Assembly (NCBI GenBank): GCA_905235275.1
Contig: CAJOLA010000001.1
Span: forward strand, 1-64,000
Reading direction: 5' to 3'
Length of the DNA stretch: 64,000 bases
Origin: an uncultured Lachnospiraceae bacterium
GTDB lineage: Bacteria; Bacillota; Clostridia; Lachnospirales; Lachnospiraceae
The first letter of the stretch is position 1. The number at the start of each line of letters is the position of its first letter. The notes under the pieces are model-generated. The model did no database searches. It was not told where the DNA came from and worked only from the letters and a program-made list of their open reading frames with translations. Shown here piece after piece: positions 39,946 through 49,870 of this stretch. A program made the position numbers and the translations under genes.

Positions 39946-39968
39946 TACTATTTCAGGAAAAATAACAA

Positions 39969-40721
39969 TTAATGATCATGTCCTTCATGCTCCTTAACTC
40001 TGAAGCAATGTGTGGCCGTATAATGAATCTTGTCATAATCATCGGAATCTCCGTCAAGCACGTATCTTGCAAGGATTACATATACTCCCGGCTCCTCCGG
40101 TGTAATCTTTAAAATACCGTCTGCTCCCGTGGAAAGCTTTGTCTCTTTTTTGTCGGAATCCCCTTTGTATATAAGAGTAATGTCATCACACGCCTGAGGC
40201 TTGCCATCCGTCTTTAATACGAATGTAAGCTCATGACCGACTACAAATTCGGGATTTACAGGCAGTAAGCTTGTAAGAAGCGGTGCATCAAAAACATCGG
40301 TATTATGGCTGTGACCGACAACTATGCAGCCTGTTGCAGACTGAACGTATCTGTCTACGCTTATTGCATCGGGATTATCCTTCTTGGTACCTTTCTTCCA
40401 TTTGTCATTCGGATACTCGGCATAGCAGTTATCATACTGTGTGGAGAATATATATATACCTTCCTGATCCGTCTCTGCCGTAAGATCAAGATATTCTTTA
40501 CCGGTATCCTTTATCTCGACTTCACCGGCCGTACCGTCGGGAGCAAATGCCTTAAAGGTAAGCTCTTCCGTTCTCGGAAGACCGTCACACTCCATATTAT
40601 GACCCCATTTAAGCATTGTCATGATTGAGTCGCCTGCATGATAATGAAAAATATAATCCTCAAGCCATCCCTCATGACCGTAAACAAGTTTATCCGTGGT
40701 ATCTTTAATATTATTGTTCAT
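39969..40721 (-). CDS. DUF4198-like (NikK-type, nickel-associated) protein, His-containing
   Basis: 250 aa; IFHYHAGD, VVGHSHNTD, GHELTFVLKTDGKP...GDSDKKETKLSTGADGILKITPEEPGVYVILARY, terminal EHEGHDH. No obvious signal peptide. Confidence 0.6.
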   Translation of the reverse strand: MNNNIKDTTDKLVYGHEGWLEDYIFHYHAGDSIMTMLKWGHNMECDGLPRTEELTFKAFAPDGTAGEVEIKDTGKEYLDLTAETDQEGIYIFSTQYDNCYAEYPNDKWKKGTKKDNPDAISVDRYVQSATGCIVVGHSHNTDVFDAPLLTSLLPVNPEFVVGHELTFVLKTDGKPQACDDITLIYKGDSDKKETKLSTGADGILKITPEEPGVYVILARYVLDGDSDDYDKIHYTATHCFRVKEHEGHDH

Positions 40722-40770
40722 ATCCTTATTCTCCTGATTTCAATAAATTCTTTGACAGTATAACATAAAA

Positions 40771-40793
40771 ATATGGCAGAAGACCTGCCATAT
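40771..40793 (-). terminator. Hairpin downstream of methyltransferase MT1
   Basis: Perfect 9 bp stem ATATGGCAG-5 nt-CTGCCATAT followed by TTTT on the minus strand. Confidence 0.7.
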
Positions 40794-40820
40794 AAGTACA
40801 AATAATAATTCCTTTAAAAC

Positions 40821-41585
40821 TTACTTTTTGGCTTCTATCATAAACAGCGGCGTGGTTGAGTAGTTCATCTTATCAACCTTATCCCACACGATATCGGTTA
40901 CATCCGGATTAATGCTTATCTCATCAAATCCAAGCTGGCAAAGTACCTCAAAATCCCAGTCAGGTCTGTCCAGATGAGAACACGGCACACGCATTGCGAT
41001 GCTTTCCATCCATTCCGAGTTAACACCCTTTTGCTTTTCCTTATCGGTAATATTAAGCTCTTTAACCCTCTGCCTTTCGGCATCATGAGCCTTTTTCATG
41101 TCATTATTACAGAGATACCTGTACCAGTTGGCATCAAAATTAAGCATCTTACCGCCCTTTTTAAGAACTCTCTGCCATTCCCTGTAAGCAATTCCCGGAT
41201 ATTCAAGATTCCATGTAAGATTCCTTGATACAATAAGATCAAAGGTATTATCCTCGAATTGAAGCTTCTTGGCATCCATCCTCTCGAAGGTAATGTTACC
41301 CAAAAGATCTCCGGCATTCTTTTTGGCTTTTTCAAGCATCTCCTGCGTATAATCAACGGCATTCACATGATATCCTGCCTCCGCAAGAATAATCGGGAAA
41401 AATCCCGGCCCCGTACCTATATCAAGAATCCTGATATCCTTTTTCTCCTTTTCGGGCATATGCGAGCACATCAAATCCCGCCACATGCCCTTTTTCATGC
41501 TTGCAAGCTCTTCTTTGTTTAAGTCCGAATATCCTTCGGCCCTGTTCGTCCAATAATCCTGAATTTCTCCCAACAATTGACTCAT
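40821..41585 (-). CDS. Class I SAM-dependent methyltransferase (MT1)
   Basis: ILDIGTGPGFFPIILAEAGYHVNAVDYTQEML; RNLTWNLEYPGIAYREWQRVLKKGGKMLNFDANWY. Confidence 0.93.
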   Translation of the reverse strand: MSQLLGEIQDYWTNRAEGYSDLNKEELASMKKGMWRDLMCSHMPEKEKKDIRILDIGTGPGFFPIILAEAGYHVNAVDYTQEMLEKAKKNAGDLLGNITFERMDAKKLQFEDNTFDLIVSRNLTWNLEYPGIAYREWQRVLKKGGKMLNFDANWYRYLCNNDMKKAHDAERQRVKELNITDKEKQKGVNSEWMESIAMRVPCSHLDRPDWDFEVLCQLGFDEISINPDVTDIVWDKVDKMNYSTTPLFMIEAKK

Positions 41586-41631
41586 GAAGCACCTCCGAAA
41601 CTTAATTTTAAAGGTTCTTATTACTGTAAAT

Positions 41632-41674
41632 ATTTTAACAGCATCAGAGTTTCAATTAACCCCCCACGGGGGAT
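41632..41674 (-). promoter_or_regulatory. Candidate promoter plus GC palindrome upstream of MT1
   Basis: Palindrome AACCCCCCACGGGGGAT at 41658-41674 abutting minus-strand TTAATT - 16 bp - TAAAAT. Confidence 0.6.
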
Positions 41675-41699
41675 ATAAAACGATTAAAAAAACAATATT

Positions 41700-43400
41700 T
41701 TAAGGGATATTTTCAAAAAATTCTTCAGTTTCTCTTTCTCTGATTCCATCCTTTGTCATCTCGATGATTTTGCCGGCATTTCTAACCGTTGTAAGTCTGT
41801 GCGCAATAACAAAGGTTGTCCTGTTTTTAGCCAATCTGTCCATGGATTCCTGGACTATTCTTTCACTGTCATTATCCAGTGCGCTTGTCGCCTCATCAAA
41901 TATCAGAATGGGAGGATTCTTAAGGAATACCCTGGCTATTGAGAGTCTTTGCTTCTGACCTCCGGAAAGCTTTACGCCTCTTTGTCCGATGTCCGTGTCA
42001 TATCCGTCCGGAAGCGCCATTATGAAGTCATGCGCATTCGCATTTTTGGCGGCTTCTATAACCTCTTCTCTCGTTGCGTCGGGGCGTCCGTAGAGGATAT
42101 TTTCATAAACTGTTCCTATGAACAGATACACATCCTGCTGCACAACACCGATATTATCCCTCAGACTTTTTTGCGTAACGTCCCGAATGTCCTGCCCGTC
42201 AATCCGGATACTGCCGTCGCTTATGTCATAAAATCTCGGTATAAGACTTACCAGCGTGGTTTTTCCTATTCCGGACGGACCCACAATCGCATAGTATGCC
42301 CCGGCCGGCACCTCAAGGTTTACGTTTTCAAAAACCGTCTCTTTGTTCTCGCCGTATTGGAACTCAACATTTTCAAAAGACACGTTCCCCTTTACGTCCT
42401 TTAACTCAACCGCACCCGGCTTATCCTGAATATCGGGAAAGATATCGAGAATCTCGATAAATCTCTCAAATCCCGAATAACCGTTTTGGAACATCTCCGT
42501 AAAATCTATCATGGTCTTAATCGGTTCGGTAAGCACATTTATATAAAGCAGAAATGCCATCATATCGGCAACGTCCAGACTGCCGTGGCTTATCATTATT
42601 CCTCCGACCACCAAAACGAGAACCGTCATCATTGCCGTTATTGCTTTAAGACCGGCATTATATCCTCCCATATATCTGTATGAATCACGCTTTGCCTTCA
42701 GGAACTCTTTGTTCCCCTTTCCGAATTTATTATTTTCGATATCTTCATTTGCAAAGGATTTCACCACCCGGATACCGGAAAGCGAATCTTCCACCTGGGC
42801 ATTAACATCTCCTATGGTCTCACGATTCCTTTTAAAGGCCGCTTTCATTCTTTTGTTATAAAAGTAAGCAAATATAAGCATAACGGGAAGCAGGATAAAT
42901 GCGGCAAGCGTAAGCGGCGGACTTATGATAATCATAATTATAAATGCACCGACAATTCTGATAAATGAAATGACGATATTCTCCGGACCGTGGTGAAGAA
43001 GCTCCGTTATATCAAAAAGGTCCGCCGTAATCCTGGAAAGAAGTCCGCCCGTATTCTGGTTATCATAGAAGGAAAATGAGAGCTTCTGATAATGCTCGAA
43101 TATCTCACTTCGCATGTTATATTCTATCTTCGCTCCCATAACATGTCCCACATATGCTATGTAGTAATTACAAAAATACTGCACCACGATAAGACCGGTA
43201 AGAATAGCTCCTGCAATGCTTACACTGACAACCGCCTCCTGAACCGGACGCTCGGCAATTACATTAACCACATATCTGACCGCAAAAGGAATAACAAGAG
43301 CGATTAATGCGGATATAATGGCACACACCATATCCGTATAGAATTCTTTTTTGTATGGCTTATAGTATGACCCGAGCCTTTTTAAATTCTTCCAAAACAT
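41700..43400 (-). CDS. ABC exporter, fused permease-ATPase (MsbA/LmrA-type)
   Basis: Type-1 exporter TM domain; GPSGIGKTTLVSLIPRFYD; KLSGGQKQRLSIARVFLKNPPILIFDEATSALD. Confidence 0.95.
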   Translation of the reverse strand: MFWKNLKRLGSYYKPYKKEFYTDMVCAIISALIALVIPFAVRYVVNVIAERPVQEAVVSVSIAGAILTGLIVVQYFCNYYIAYVGHVMGAKIEYNMRSEIFEHYQKLSFSFYDNQNTGGLLSRITADLFDITELLHHGPENIVISFIRIVGAFIIMIIISPPLTLAAFILLPVMLIFAYFYNKRMKAAFKRNRETIGDVNAQVEDSLSGIRVVKSFANEDIENNKFGKGNKEFLKAKRDSYRYMGGYNAGLKAITAMMTVLVLVVGGIMISHGSLDVADMMAFLLYINVLTEPIKTMIDFTEMFQNGYSGFERFIEILDIFPDIQDKPGAVELKDVKGNVSFENVEFQYGENKETVFENVNLEVPAGAYYAIVGPSGIGKTTLVSLIPRFYDISDGSIRIDGQDIRDVTQKSLRDNIGVVQQDVYLFIGTVYENILYGRPDATREEVIEAAKNANAHDFIMALPDGYDTDIGQRGVKLSGGQKQRLSIARVFLKNPPILIFDEATSALDNDSERIVQESMDRLAKNRTTFVIAHRLTTVRNAGKIIEMTKDGIRERETEEFFENIP

Positions 43401-43460
43401 TTTCGTTCCTCTTTTATTTTTCTTTCGCTAAATTTACATTTTATGATTATAACCAACAAA

Positions 43461-43489
43461 GACTGTCCGGAGCAATTCACCGAACAGTC
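43461..43489 (-). terminator. Hairpin between MT2 and the ABC exporter (terminator/attenuator candidate)
   Basis: GACTGTCCGG...CCGAACAGTC imperfect stem. Confidence 0.5.
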
Positions 43490-43514
43490 AAAGTGTGTAG
43501 ACAAATCAAAAATA

Positions 43515-44339
43515 TTATTTCCTGGTTAAAATGTAAGCAAACCTTTTATGCTCTCCGGATGAGAGCCATTCGTCATCCGCAAACAGCTTGCGTTCTATAT
43601 CTTCGACATTAGTGAGTCGGATTATCTGCGCATCGACTCCCTCCCTCTGAATATAGTCTGCAACTTCCTTTTTGCCGGATCTTGACGGAAGATTATCATT
43701 CATTTCCTTGGTATATACACGGCCTCCATGCCCTTTATGTCCATGACCGTGATGACCGTGTCCGTGTTCGTGAGAATGTTCACACCCTTCCTCATGAGAA
43801 TGCCCGTGCTCATGCTCACCCTCATGGCAATGCTCTGCATTATCGCGCTCTTTTGATTTGTTCGCATATGCTTTCCAGTCGCCGTCAATAATGATGACTT
43901 TTCCGCCGGGTTTAACAACCTTAATCCAGCTGTCAATCGCTTCACCCGGATGAGGCAGTGTCCACAGGAGATGTCTGTTAATAACAACATCATATTCATT
44001 CTCCGGCTCGTCCAATTTCTCGGCATCACCTATCGTAAATGAAACCCTCTCTTCCAGTCCCTGCTCTTTTACTTTTCTTTTGGCATCCGCCTGCATACCT
44101 TCGGATATGTCAAGGCCTTTGACCGTGTGCCCCATCTCCGCCAAAAGCAACGTCAGAAAGCCGGTACCGCATCCGACATCAAGTACCTTCGCCCCTTCGG
44201 GAACAATCTCTCTTAATGCCTTTATCCATTCCTGCTTTTCTTCCTCTTCGAACAGACCGTGTCCGGGAGCCGTATCATAATCAACACTTCCGGCATCCCA
44301 ATATTTAACAACCTCTTCCTTAAACTTTTTATCTTCCAT
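43515..44339 (-). CDS. Class I SAM-dependent methyltransferase with His-rich insert (MT2)
   Basis: VLDVGCGTGFLTLLLAEMGHTVKGLDISEGM; RHLLWTLPHPGEAIDSWIKVVKPGGKVIIIDGDW. RBS GGAG upstream of the internal ATG at 44339. Confidence 0.93.
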   Translation of the reverse strand: MEDKKFKEEVVKYWDAGSVDYDTAPGHGLFEEEEKQEWIKALREIVPEGAKVLDVGCGTGFLTLLLAEMGHTVKGLDISEGMQADAKRKVKEQGLEERVSFTIGDAEKLDEPENEYDVVINRHLLWTLPHPGEAIDSWIKVVKPGGKVIIIDGDWKAYANKSKERDNAEHCHEGEHEHGHSHEEGCEHSHEHGHGHHGHGHKGHGGRVYTKEMNDNLPSRSGKKEVADYIQREGVDAQIIRLTNVEDIERKLFADDEWLSSGEHKRFAYILTRK

Positions 44340-44358
44340 CCTGCAATATTTCTCCTTC

Positions 44359-45237
44359 TTATACTTCTTCCAGGACAAAATGTCCCGGAGTTACTTCAAT
44401 CATTTTTTCTCCCAACTGCCTGTCAGTATCATATTCCAAAAAGGTTTTGTTTCTTTCATATTCCGGATCGGGTATATGAATGGCAGAAAGCAGTGACTTC
44501 GTATAAGGATGAACCGGATTATTAAACAACTCCTCCGTCTCACCCAGCTCCACCAGCCTGCCTCTTAGCATAACCCCCACCCTGTCGCTTATAAATCTTA
44601 CAACCGACAGATCATGGGCTATGAACAAAAACGTAAAATTATTTTCTTTTTGTAAATGTTTAAAAAGATTTATAATCTGCGCCTGTATTGATATATCAAG
44701 AGATGCAACAGGCTCATCCGCCACGACAAGTTTGGGTTCCATCATCAGACTTCTTGCTATGGCAACTCTCTGACGTTGGCCGCCGGATAATTCCTGCGGA
44801 TATTTTGACAGATAACTTGCATCCAGTCCTGATTTTGAAAGTATAAAATCAAGTCTTTCTTTTGTTTTCGCGCTGTTTACGGGTATATGGTTAATCTCCA
44901 ACGGCTCCAATATTATCTTTTGAACCGTCAACTTGGGATTAAGGGCCGCACCGGAATCCTGGAAAATCATCTGCACTTCTTTATGCATTCTGTTGATGGT
45001 GGCTTTCTCCTGTACTGACTCTCCCCTGTACAGGACATCTCCTCCCGTCGGTCTGTACATACCGCAAATAGCCCTTGCAGTCGTCGACTTACCGCATCCT
45101 GTCTCCCCCACGAGACCGAACACTTCACCGTCCTTAATGTCAAGCGATATACCGTCTACGGCTTTAACCGTATAATCCTCGTCTATCTTAAAGTGCAGTT
45201 GCAGATCCTTAACATCTACTATTGTATCTGCTGCCAT
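44359..45237 (-). CDS. Peptide/nickel ABC importer ATPase 2, locus C
   Basis: GETGCGKSTTARAICGMYRPTGG; LSGGQRQRVAIARSLMMEPKLVVADEPVASLD. Confidence 0.94.
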   Translation of the reverse strand: MAADTIVDVKDLQLHFKIDEDYTVKAVDGISLDIKDGEVFGLVGETGCGKSTTARAICGMYRPTGGDVLYRGESVQEKATINRMHKEVQMIFQDSGAALNPKLTVQKIILEPLEINHIPVNSAKTKERLDFILSKSGLDASYLSKYPQELSGGQRQRVAIARSLMMEPKLVVADEPVASLDISIQAQIINLFKHLQKENNFTFLFIAHDLSVVRFISDRVGVMLRGRLVELGETEELFNNPVHPYTKSLLSAIHIPDPEYERNKTFLEYDTDRQLGEKMIEVTPGHFVLEEV

Positions 45238-46268
45238 AATGCGCTCCTTTTCCTGAGATTAACAGGCGATACCACCCTTGGCGCCCTTTCATCAAGGAGC
45301 CACGTGGCCGCACTGTGTGTTTCCGAAACAGGAAACATCGGCGGTTCTTTTTCATAATCTATTGCCATTGCATATTTGTTGCGTACGGCAAATGCATCGC
45401 CCGGAGGCGGATCTATGAGAATCGGTGGCATGCCCTGTATGAAATTCAACTCACCGTCCTTTTTGGCAAGCGCGGGAAGTGATGATAACAATCCCCACGT
45501 ATACGGATGCCTCGGGTCGTAATAAATATCCTCGGCAGTACCAATCTCAACAATCTTTCCGGCATACATAACCGCAACCCTGTCGGCAACCTTTGCAACG
45601 GCACCGAGATCATGAGATATGAATATCATTCCTAAGTTTAATTTAGTACGGATATCCAGCAAAAGATTAAGTATCTTTTCCTCCACCGTCACATCAAGCG
45701 CGGTCGTTGCTTCATCCGCAAAAAGTATCTTTGGCTCTGAGGCAAGCGCCACCGCAATGACGCATCTTTGTCTCATACCTCCCGAAAAGAAATGCGGCTG
45801 CAGTTTGAATCGCTCATTGGCATCTCTTATACCGACAAGATCAAGCAGTTCGATTGCCCGCGCTTTTGCCTCTTCATTACTTACCTTTTTATGCTTTTGA
45901 ATGGCTTCGGTTATCTGCTTACCGATCGGTATCGTCGGATTCAAGGTAGTCATGGGATCCTGAAATACCATGGAAAGCTTTCCGCCCCTGAGCTGCCTCA
46001 TCTTTTTCTCGTTGTAGTCCGTAATATCTTCACCGTCAACAATAATGCTACCGCTTTTGATATGTGCATTCTTTGGCAACAGCTTCATTACGGATTTACA
46101 CATTACGGTTTTGCCGCAGCCCGATTCGCCGACTACGCCAAGTATTTCCCCGGGCTTTAGCTGCAGGCTTACATTTCTTACCGCCTGCACTTCCCCTTTC
46201 GGCGTGTCAAAGGATATCGACAAATTATTCAGTTCTAAAAGGTTTCCACTCATCTGCTGATAGTCCAC
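45219..46268 (-). CDS. Peptide/nickel ABC importer ATPase 1, locus C
   Basis: GESGCGKTVMCKSVMKLLP; FSGGMRQRCVIAVALASEPKILFADEATTALDVTV. Confidence 0.94.
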   Translation of the reverse strand: MDYQQMSGNLLELNNLSISFDTPKGEVQAVRNVSLQLKPGEILGVVGESGCGKTVMCKSVMKLLPKNAHIKSGSIIVDGEDITDYNEKKMRQLRGGKLSMVFQDPMTTLNPTIPIGKQITEAIQKHKKVSNEEAKARAIELLDLVGIRDANERFKLQPHFFSGGMRQRCVIAVALASEPKILFADEATTALDVTVEEKILNLLLDIRTKLNLGMIFISHDLGAVAKVADRVAVMYAGKIVEIGTAEDIYYDPRHPYTWGLLSSLPALAKKDGELNFIQGMPPILIDPPPGDAFAVRNKYAMAIDYEKEPPMFPVSETHSAATWLLDERAPRVVSPVNLRKRSALWQQIQ

Positions 46269-47857
46269 TCTTCAATATTCCACATAACACCGACTGCGTG
46301 ATGTCCCAATGTTCTTGTTGTATCAGGTCCCGTAAGTCCCTTTACTCCGACATAGTTACCCTGGAGATAAACTAAGAGGAGTACACCGGGTTTTTGTGCA
46401 TAAGTCTTTTCAAAGTTAGAATACGCCGTTTTTCTTTCAGCTTCAGTCTTAGCGTAACGTCCTTCTTCAAGAATCTTATCAACGTCCGGATTTGAGTAAT
46501 GCATGTTGTTACTGCTTCCGGTTGTTGTGTACTGTCTGTAAATCATATCCGGGTCAAACTCGGTAGCATATCCTGCGAGGAATCCGTTATAACCCTTCTT
46601 CCAATCAAATTTTTGAACGAATACGATTTCCATCTCTACGCCGACCTGCTTAAGCATATTGGATACAACGTTTGCGATATCCACACGCTCCTCTTCCCAC
46701 TCTCTTGTCTGAATGGTGAAGTGGAATTTCTGACCGTTTCTTTCATAGATACCGTCTGAGCCCTTCTTCCATCCGAGTTTTTCCATCTCAGATGCGAACT
46801 TATCTTTGTCATATGAATAGATGTCGGCAGCCTTATCCGTTCCCAAAGGATTTCTCTGAATCGGTGAATAAGCAGTCTCACCCTGACCTACAAGAACGCT
46901 GTCTACGATTGCCTTTTTATCAACCGCATAGTTAAGAACACCGATTGAGTCTGCGTTATCCTTCCAGAAATCAGAGCTCATATCCATTGATGCAGCACGG
47001 TAATCGGCTGTCGTAAATACCCACTGCTTAAAGTTATCATTGCCGTTAAAAGTAGCGGCATATTTTGAATTAAGCCATGCAAGATCGGCTTCGCCCGCCT
47101 GTATCATGGTAGCTTTGGTTGTCTCATCACCTACTGTTTTGTAAACAAGTGTCTCAATGTTTGGAACCTTGTCATAATAGTCTGAATTAGCAGTGAAGGT
47201 AATCATTCCACCGTCGGTATCCCATGATTTAAGCTTATATTTACCGGTACCTACAGGCTTATGGTTATATTCGGTAGTTTCAAGATCCTGTCCCTCGAAG
47301 AGATGCTCCGGAATAATTCCGATTGTAAAATATGTCTCTATGGGAAGCATGAGTTTGCTCAACTTAATCTCAACGGTATAATCATCCTTCTTATTAACCG
47401 AAGAAATGTCTTCATAATCAGTTCTTATTCCATCTGCAAGTGCTTCATCTTCCAGAATTCTCTTATATGTATAAACCACATCATCCGCATTAAAAGGTTC
47501 ACCGTCGTGCCACTTTACGCCCTGACGAAGTTTAAATGTATAAGTAAGCGCTCCTTCATCAAAGCTGTAGCTTTCAGCAAGATCTTCCGTAGGCTTTCCG
47601 TTTGCATCAAGCTTTAAAAGACCTGAGTAAACGATTCTTGTCAGCTCTCCGTGTGTATCAAGGAGCGGATTAATGCTGTCAACCTCTTCGCCTGCATATA
47701 CAAGCGTATTGTCAAGATTTGAGGAAGGCGCCGCCGTTGAAGCGGATTCACCTGATGAAGCCGCGGGGCTTTCGGGTGTTCCTGAAGAACATGCAGCCAT
47801 TGAAGCAGCCATAACACCAACTAATGCAAGTGATGCAAATTTCATTGTTTTTTTCAT
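46250..47857 (-). CDS. Extracellular solute-binding protein family 5, locus C
   Basis: Lipobox SMAACSSG; FKLRQGVKWHDGEPFNADDVVYTYKRI; C-terminus LGHHAVGVMWNIEEW. Confidence 0.94.
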   Translation of the reverse strand: MKKTMKFASLALVGVMAASMAACSSGTPESPAASSGESASTAAPSSNLDNTLVYAGEEVDSINPLLDTHGELTRIVYSGLLKLDANGKPTEDLAESYSFDEGALTYTFKLRQGVKWHDGEPFNADDVVYTYKRILEDEALADGIRTDYEDISSVNKKDDYTVEIKLSKLMLPIETYFTIGIIPEHLFEGQDLETTEYNHKPVGTGKYKLKSWDTDGGMITFTANSDYYDKVPNIETLVYKTVGDETTKATMIQAGEADLAWLNSKYAATFNGNDNFKQWVFTTADYRAASMDMSSDFWKDNADSIGVLNYAVDKKAIVDSVLVGQGETAYSPIQRNPLGTDKAADIYSYDKDKFASEMEKLGWKKGSDGIYERNGQKFHFTIQTREWEEERVDIANVVSNMLKQVGVEMEIVFVQKFDWKKGYNGFLAGYATEFDPDMIYRQYTTTGSSNNMHYSNPDVDKILEEGRYAKTEAERKTAYSNFEKTYAQKPGVLLLVYLQGNYVGVKGLTGPDTTRTLGHHAVGVMWNIEEWTISR

Positions 47858-47876
47858 TACTGATCTCCTCCGTCAA

Positions 47877-48848
47877 TTATAAATTACTTGGGGTTTTGGT
47901 AGTTTCTTTTCTGTAGAAGTTTGCCATATTGGTTATGCATACAAGAGTTGTTATAACAAAAATACCCGGTACGATAATTACCCACCATGTATTCAAAACC
48001 AAAGCTTTATTGGCCAGGGATAACATGCTACCCCAAGAGATAACATCTACGGGCAATCCAAGGCCAAGGAAACTGAGTGTCGATTCCGTAGTTATCGCCG
48101 TGCCCACTGACGAAACTGCCGCAAACATAATGGCAGCTACAAAATTCGGTATCAGGTGCGTTTTAAATATGTAGAAGAATCTGCCTCCGGCACTCCTTGC
48201 ATATATAACGTAATCGCTGTTCCTGATCTGGCGCACCTCGCTTCGCACGATACGTGCCAGTCCGAACCACGCCGTTATACCTATCACGACCGACAGCGTC
48301 ACAACGTTATTGGAACTAAATACCGCCGTAACAACGAGAATGATAAGTATGGACGGAATACTTCCGCTCATCTCCGTTATTCTCATGAGTATGGAATCAA
48401 CACGCGCCGATGCCGTTCCGCTCAGACTTCCGTAAACGGTACCGATAATCGTCGTAATGGCGGCCCCCAGAAGACCGACTATGATTGACGTTCGACCGCC
48501 GTACCAGATCATGGAATATATGTCTCTTCCAAGCGAATCCGTTCCGAATAAGAATTCGGAATTGGGTGCCTGATTGATATGGTCAAGATAGAACCCGTTG
48601 GGATCGTGATTTGCAAGAATCGGCGCTATTATGCAACCGAATGCTATTGCGCAAAATACGATAAGAGAGGCAATGGGCTTGCCCTTCATCTTCTCTCTGA
48701 ATGTCTGCTTCTTAAACTGCGGAGTGTGGATTTTGTATTCGGGCCCAACAATCCGAAACATGTCTTTATCATTTTCGATCTGTATATCGACGTTCGGTTC
48801 TTCCGCAGACACGGCTTTATTCTTTTCGAAAACTGCGTTTTTCACCAT
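47877..48848 (-). CDS. ABC importer permease (DppC/NikC-like), locus C
   Basis: FLFGTDSLGRDIYSMIWYGGRTS; STLSFLGLGLPVDVISWGSML. Confidence 0.94.
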   Translation of the reverse strand: MVKNAVFEKNKAVSAEEPNVDIQIENDKDMFRIVGPEYKIHTPQFKKQTFREKMKGKPIASLIVFCAIAFGCIIAPILANHDPNGFYLDHINQAPNSEFLFGTDSLGRDIYSMIWYGGRTSIIVGLLGAAITTIIGTVYGSLSGTASARVDSILMRITEMSGSIPSILIILVVTAVFSSNNVVTLSVVIGITAWFGLARIVRSEVRQIRNSDYVIYARSAGGRFFYIFKTHLIPNFVAAIMFAAVSSVGTAITTESTLSFLGLGLPVDVISWGSMLSLANKALVLNTWWVIIVPGIFVITTLVCITNMANFYRKETTKTPSNL

Positions 48849-49840
48849 CTTATCTCCTTAGTTACTTTCATTCTCGGATCAATCTGTTCGTTGATTGCCT
48901 GAGCCACAAAGCTTGCGAAAAATACAAACGCCCCGGTAAGCAATACGGTTGTCATGAGCATGTTATAGTCGTGTAATTTCGCGCTCTCAACCGCCAGGTT
49001 ACCTATGCCCGGATATCCGAACACGGCTTCCACCACGACCGTTCCCGATATAACGTGCGGTATCGCTATCGCCATAATACTTACTATGGTAGGACCGACA
49101 TTTCTCAGACAATGCTTCCAAACTATCTGTCTTCTCGTAAGACCTTTAGATTTTGCAAGAAGCACATAATCCTTTCGGAATTCGTCCAGGAGCTTGTTTC
49201 TTATCATGTATGCGTAGTACCAGAAATGACTCGCAATCATTACAATCAGAGGCAGAATCATATGCCATATTCTGTTCCCCAGGTCGTTTTGCTTTCCGAC
49301 GTCGTAAGCGCCGCTGCTCGGAAACCATCCGAGGTTAACGCTAAATATCAATACCAGTACAACACCCAGCCAAAACGGAGGAATGTAATAGGTTGCCGTT
49401 CCGACCTTACAGATAATCTTGTCAAGCAAATCGTCTTCATGAAGTGCGGCAACCGTCGCCAAAACTATCGCAAGAACAAATACGACAATATATGCCGTTA
49501 TACCAAGCGCTAACGTATTACCAATCAGAGGACCCATGACATCCTGAACCTTCATCTTATATTTCAGGGATAATCCGAAGTCACCGTGAAGAGCTCCTCC
49601 AAGCCATTTGAAGTATTGAACGAAAAGATTATCATCTAGACCGAGTCTCGCTCTGGCAGCCGCAATCTGCTCATCATTCATGCTGTCCAATGCTTCCCCG
49701 TAAAATGCCTGCAGCGGATCTCCCGGCGCAAGCCTTGCAAGAATGAACACAACTACGGACAGTATGAACATCGCAATTACGAATAAAATTACATACTTAA
49801 TTGTTTTTTTAATTATTTTATTTCTTTTTTTGCTTTTCAT
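48842..49840 (-). CDS. ABC importer permease (DppB/NikB-like), locus C
   Basis: VVFILARLAPGDPLQAFYGEA; VEAVFGYPGIGNLAVESAKLHDYNMLM. Confidence 0.94.
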   Translation of the reverse strand: MKSKKRNKIIKKTIKYVILFVIAMFILSVVVFILARLAPGDPLQAFYGEALDSMNDEQIAAARARLGLDDNLFVQYFKWLGGALHGDFGLSLKYKMKVQDVMGPLIGNTLALGITAYIVVFVLAIVLATVAALHEDDLLDKIICKVGTATYYIPPFWLGVVLVLIFSVNLGWFPSSGAYDVGKQNDLGNRIWHMILPLIVMIASHFWYYAYMIRNKLLDEFRKDYVLLAKSKGLTRRQIVWKHCLRNVGPTIVSIMAIAIPHVISGTVVVEAVFGYPGIGNLAVESAKLHDYNMLMTTVLLTGAFVFFASFVAQAINEQIDPRMKVTKEIRW

Positions 49841-49870
49841 TTTTGGAAAACCCCATAAGCATTTTTGATT

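Noticed and set aside
43682-43891. Plus-strand ORF opposite the His-rich part of MT2
   Set aside because: It is the complement of the His codon tract in MT2; the conserved methyltransferase frame is on the minus strand.
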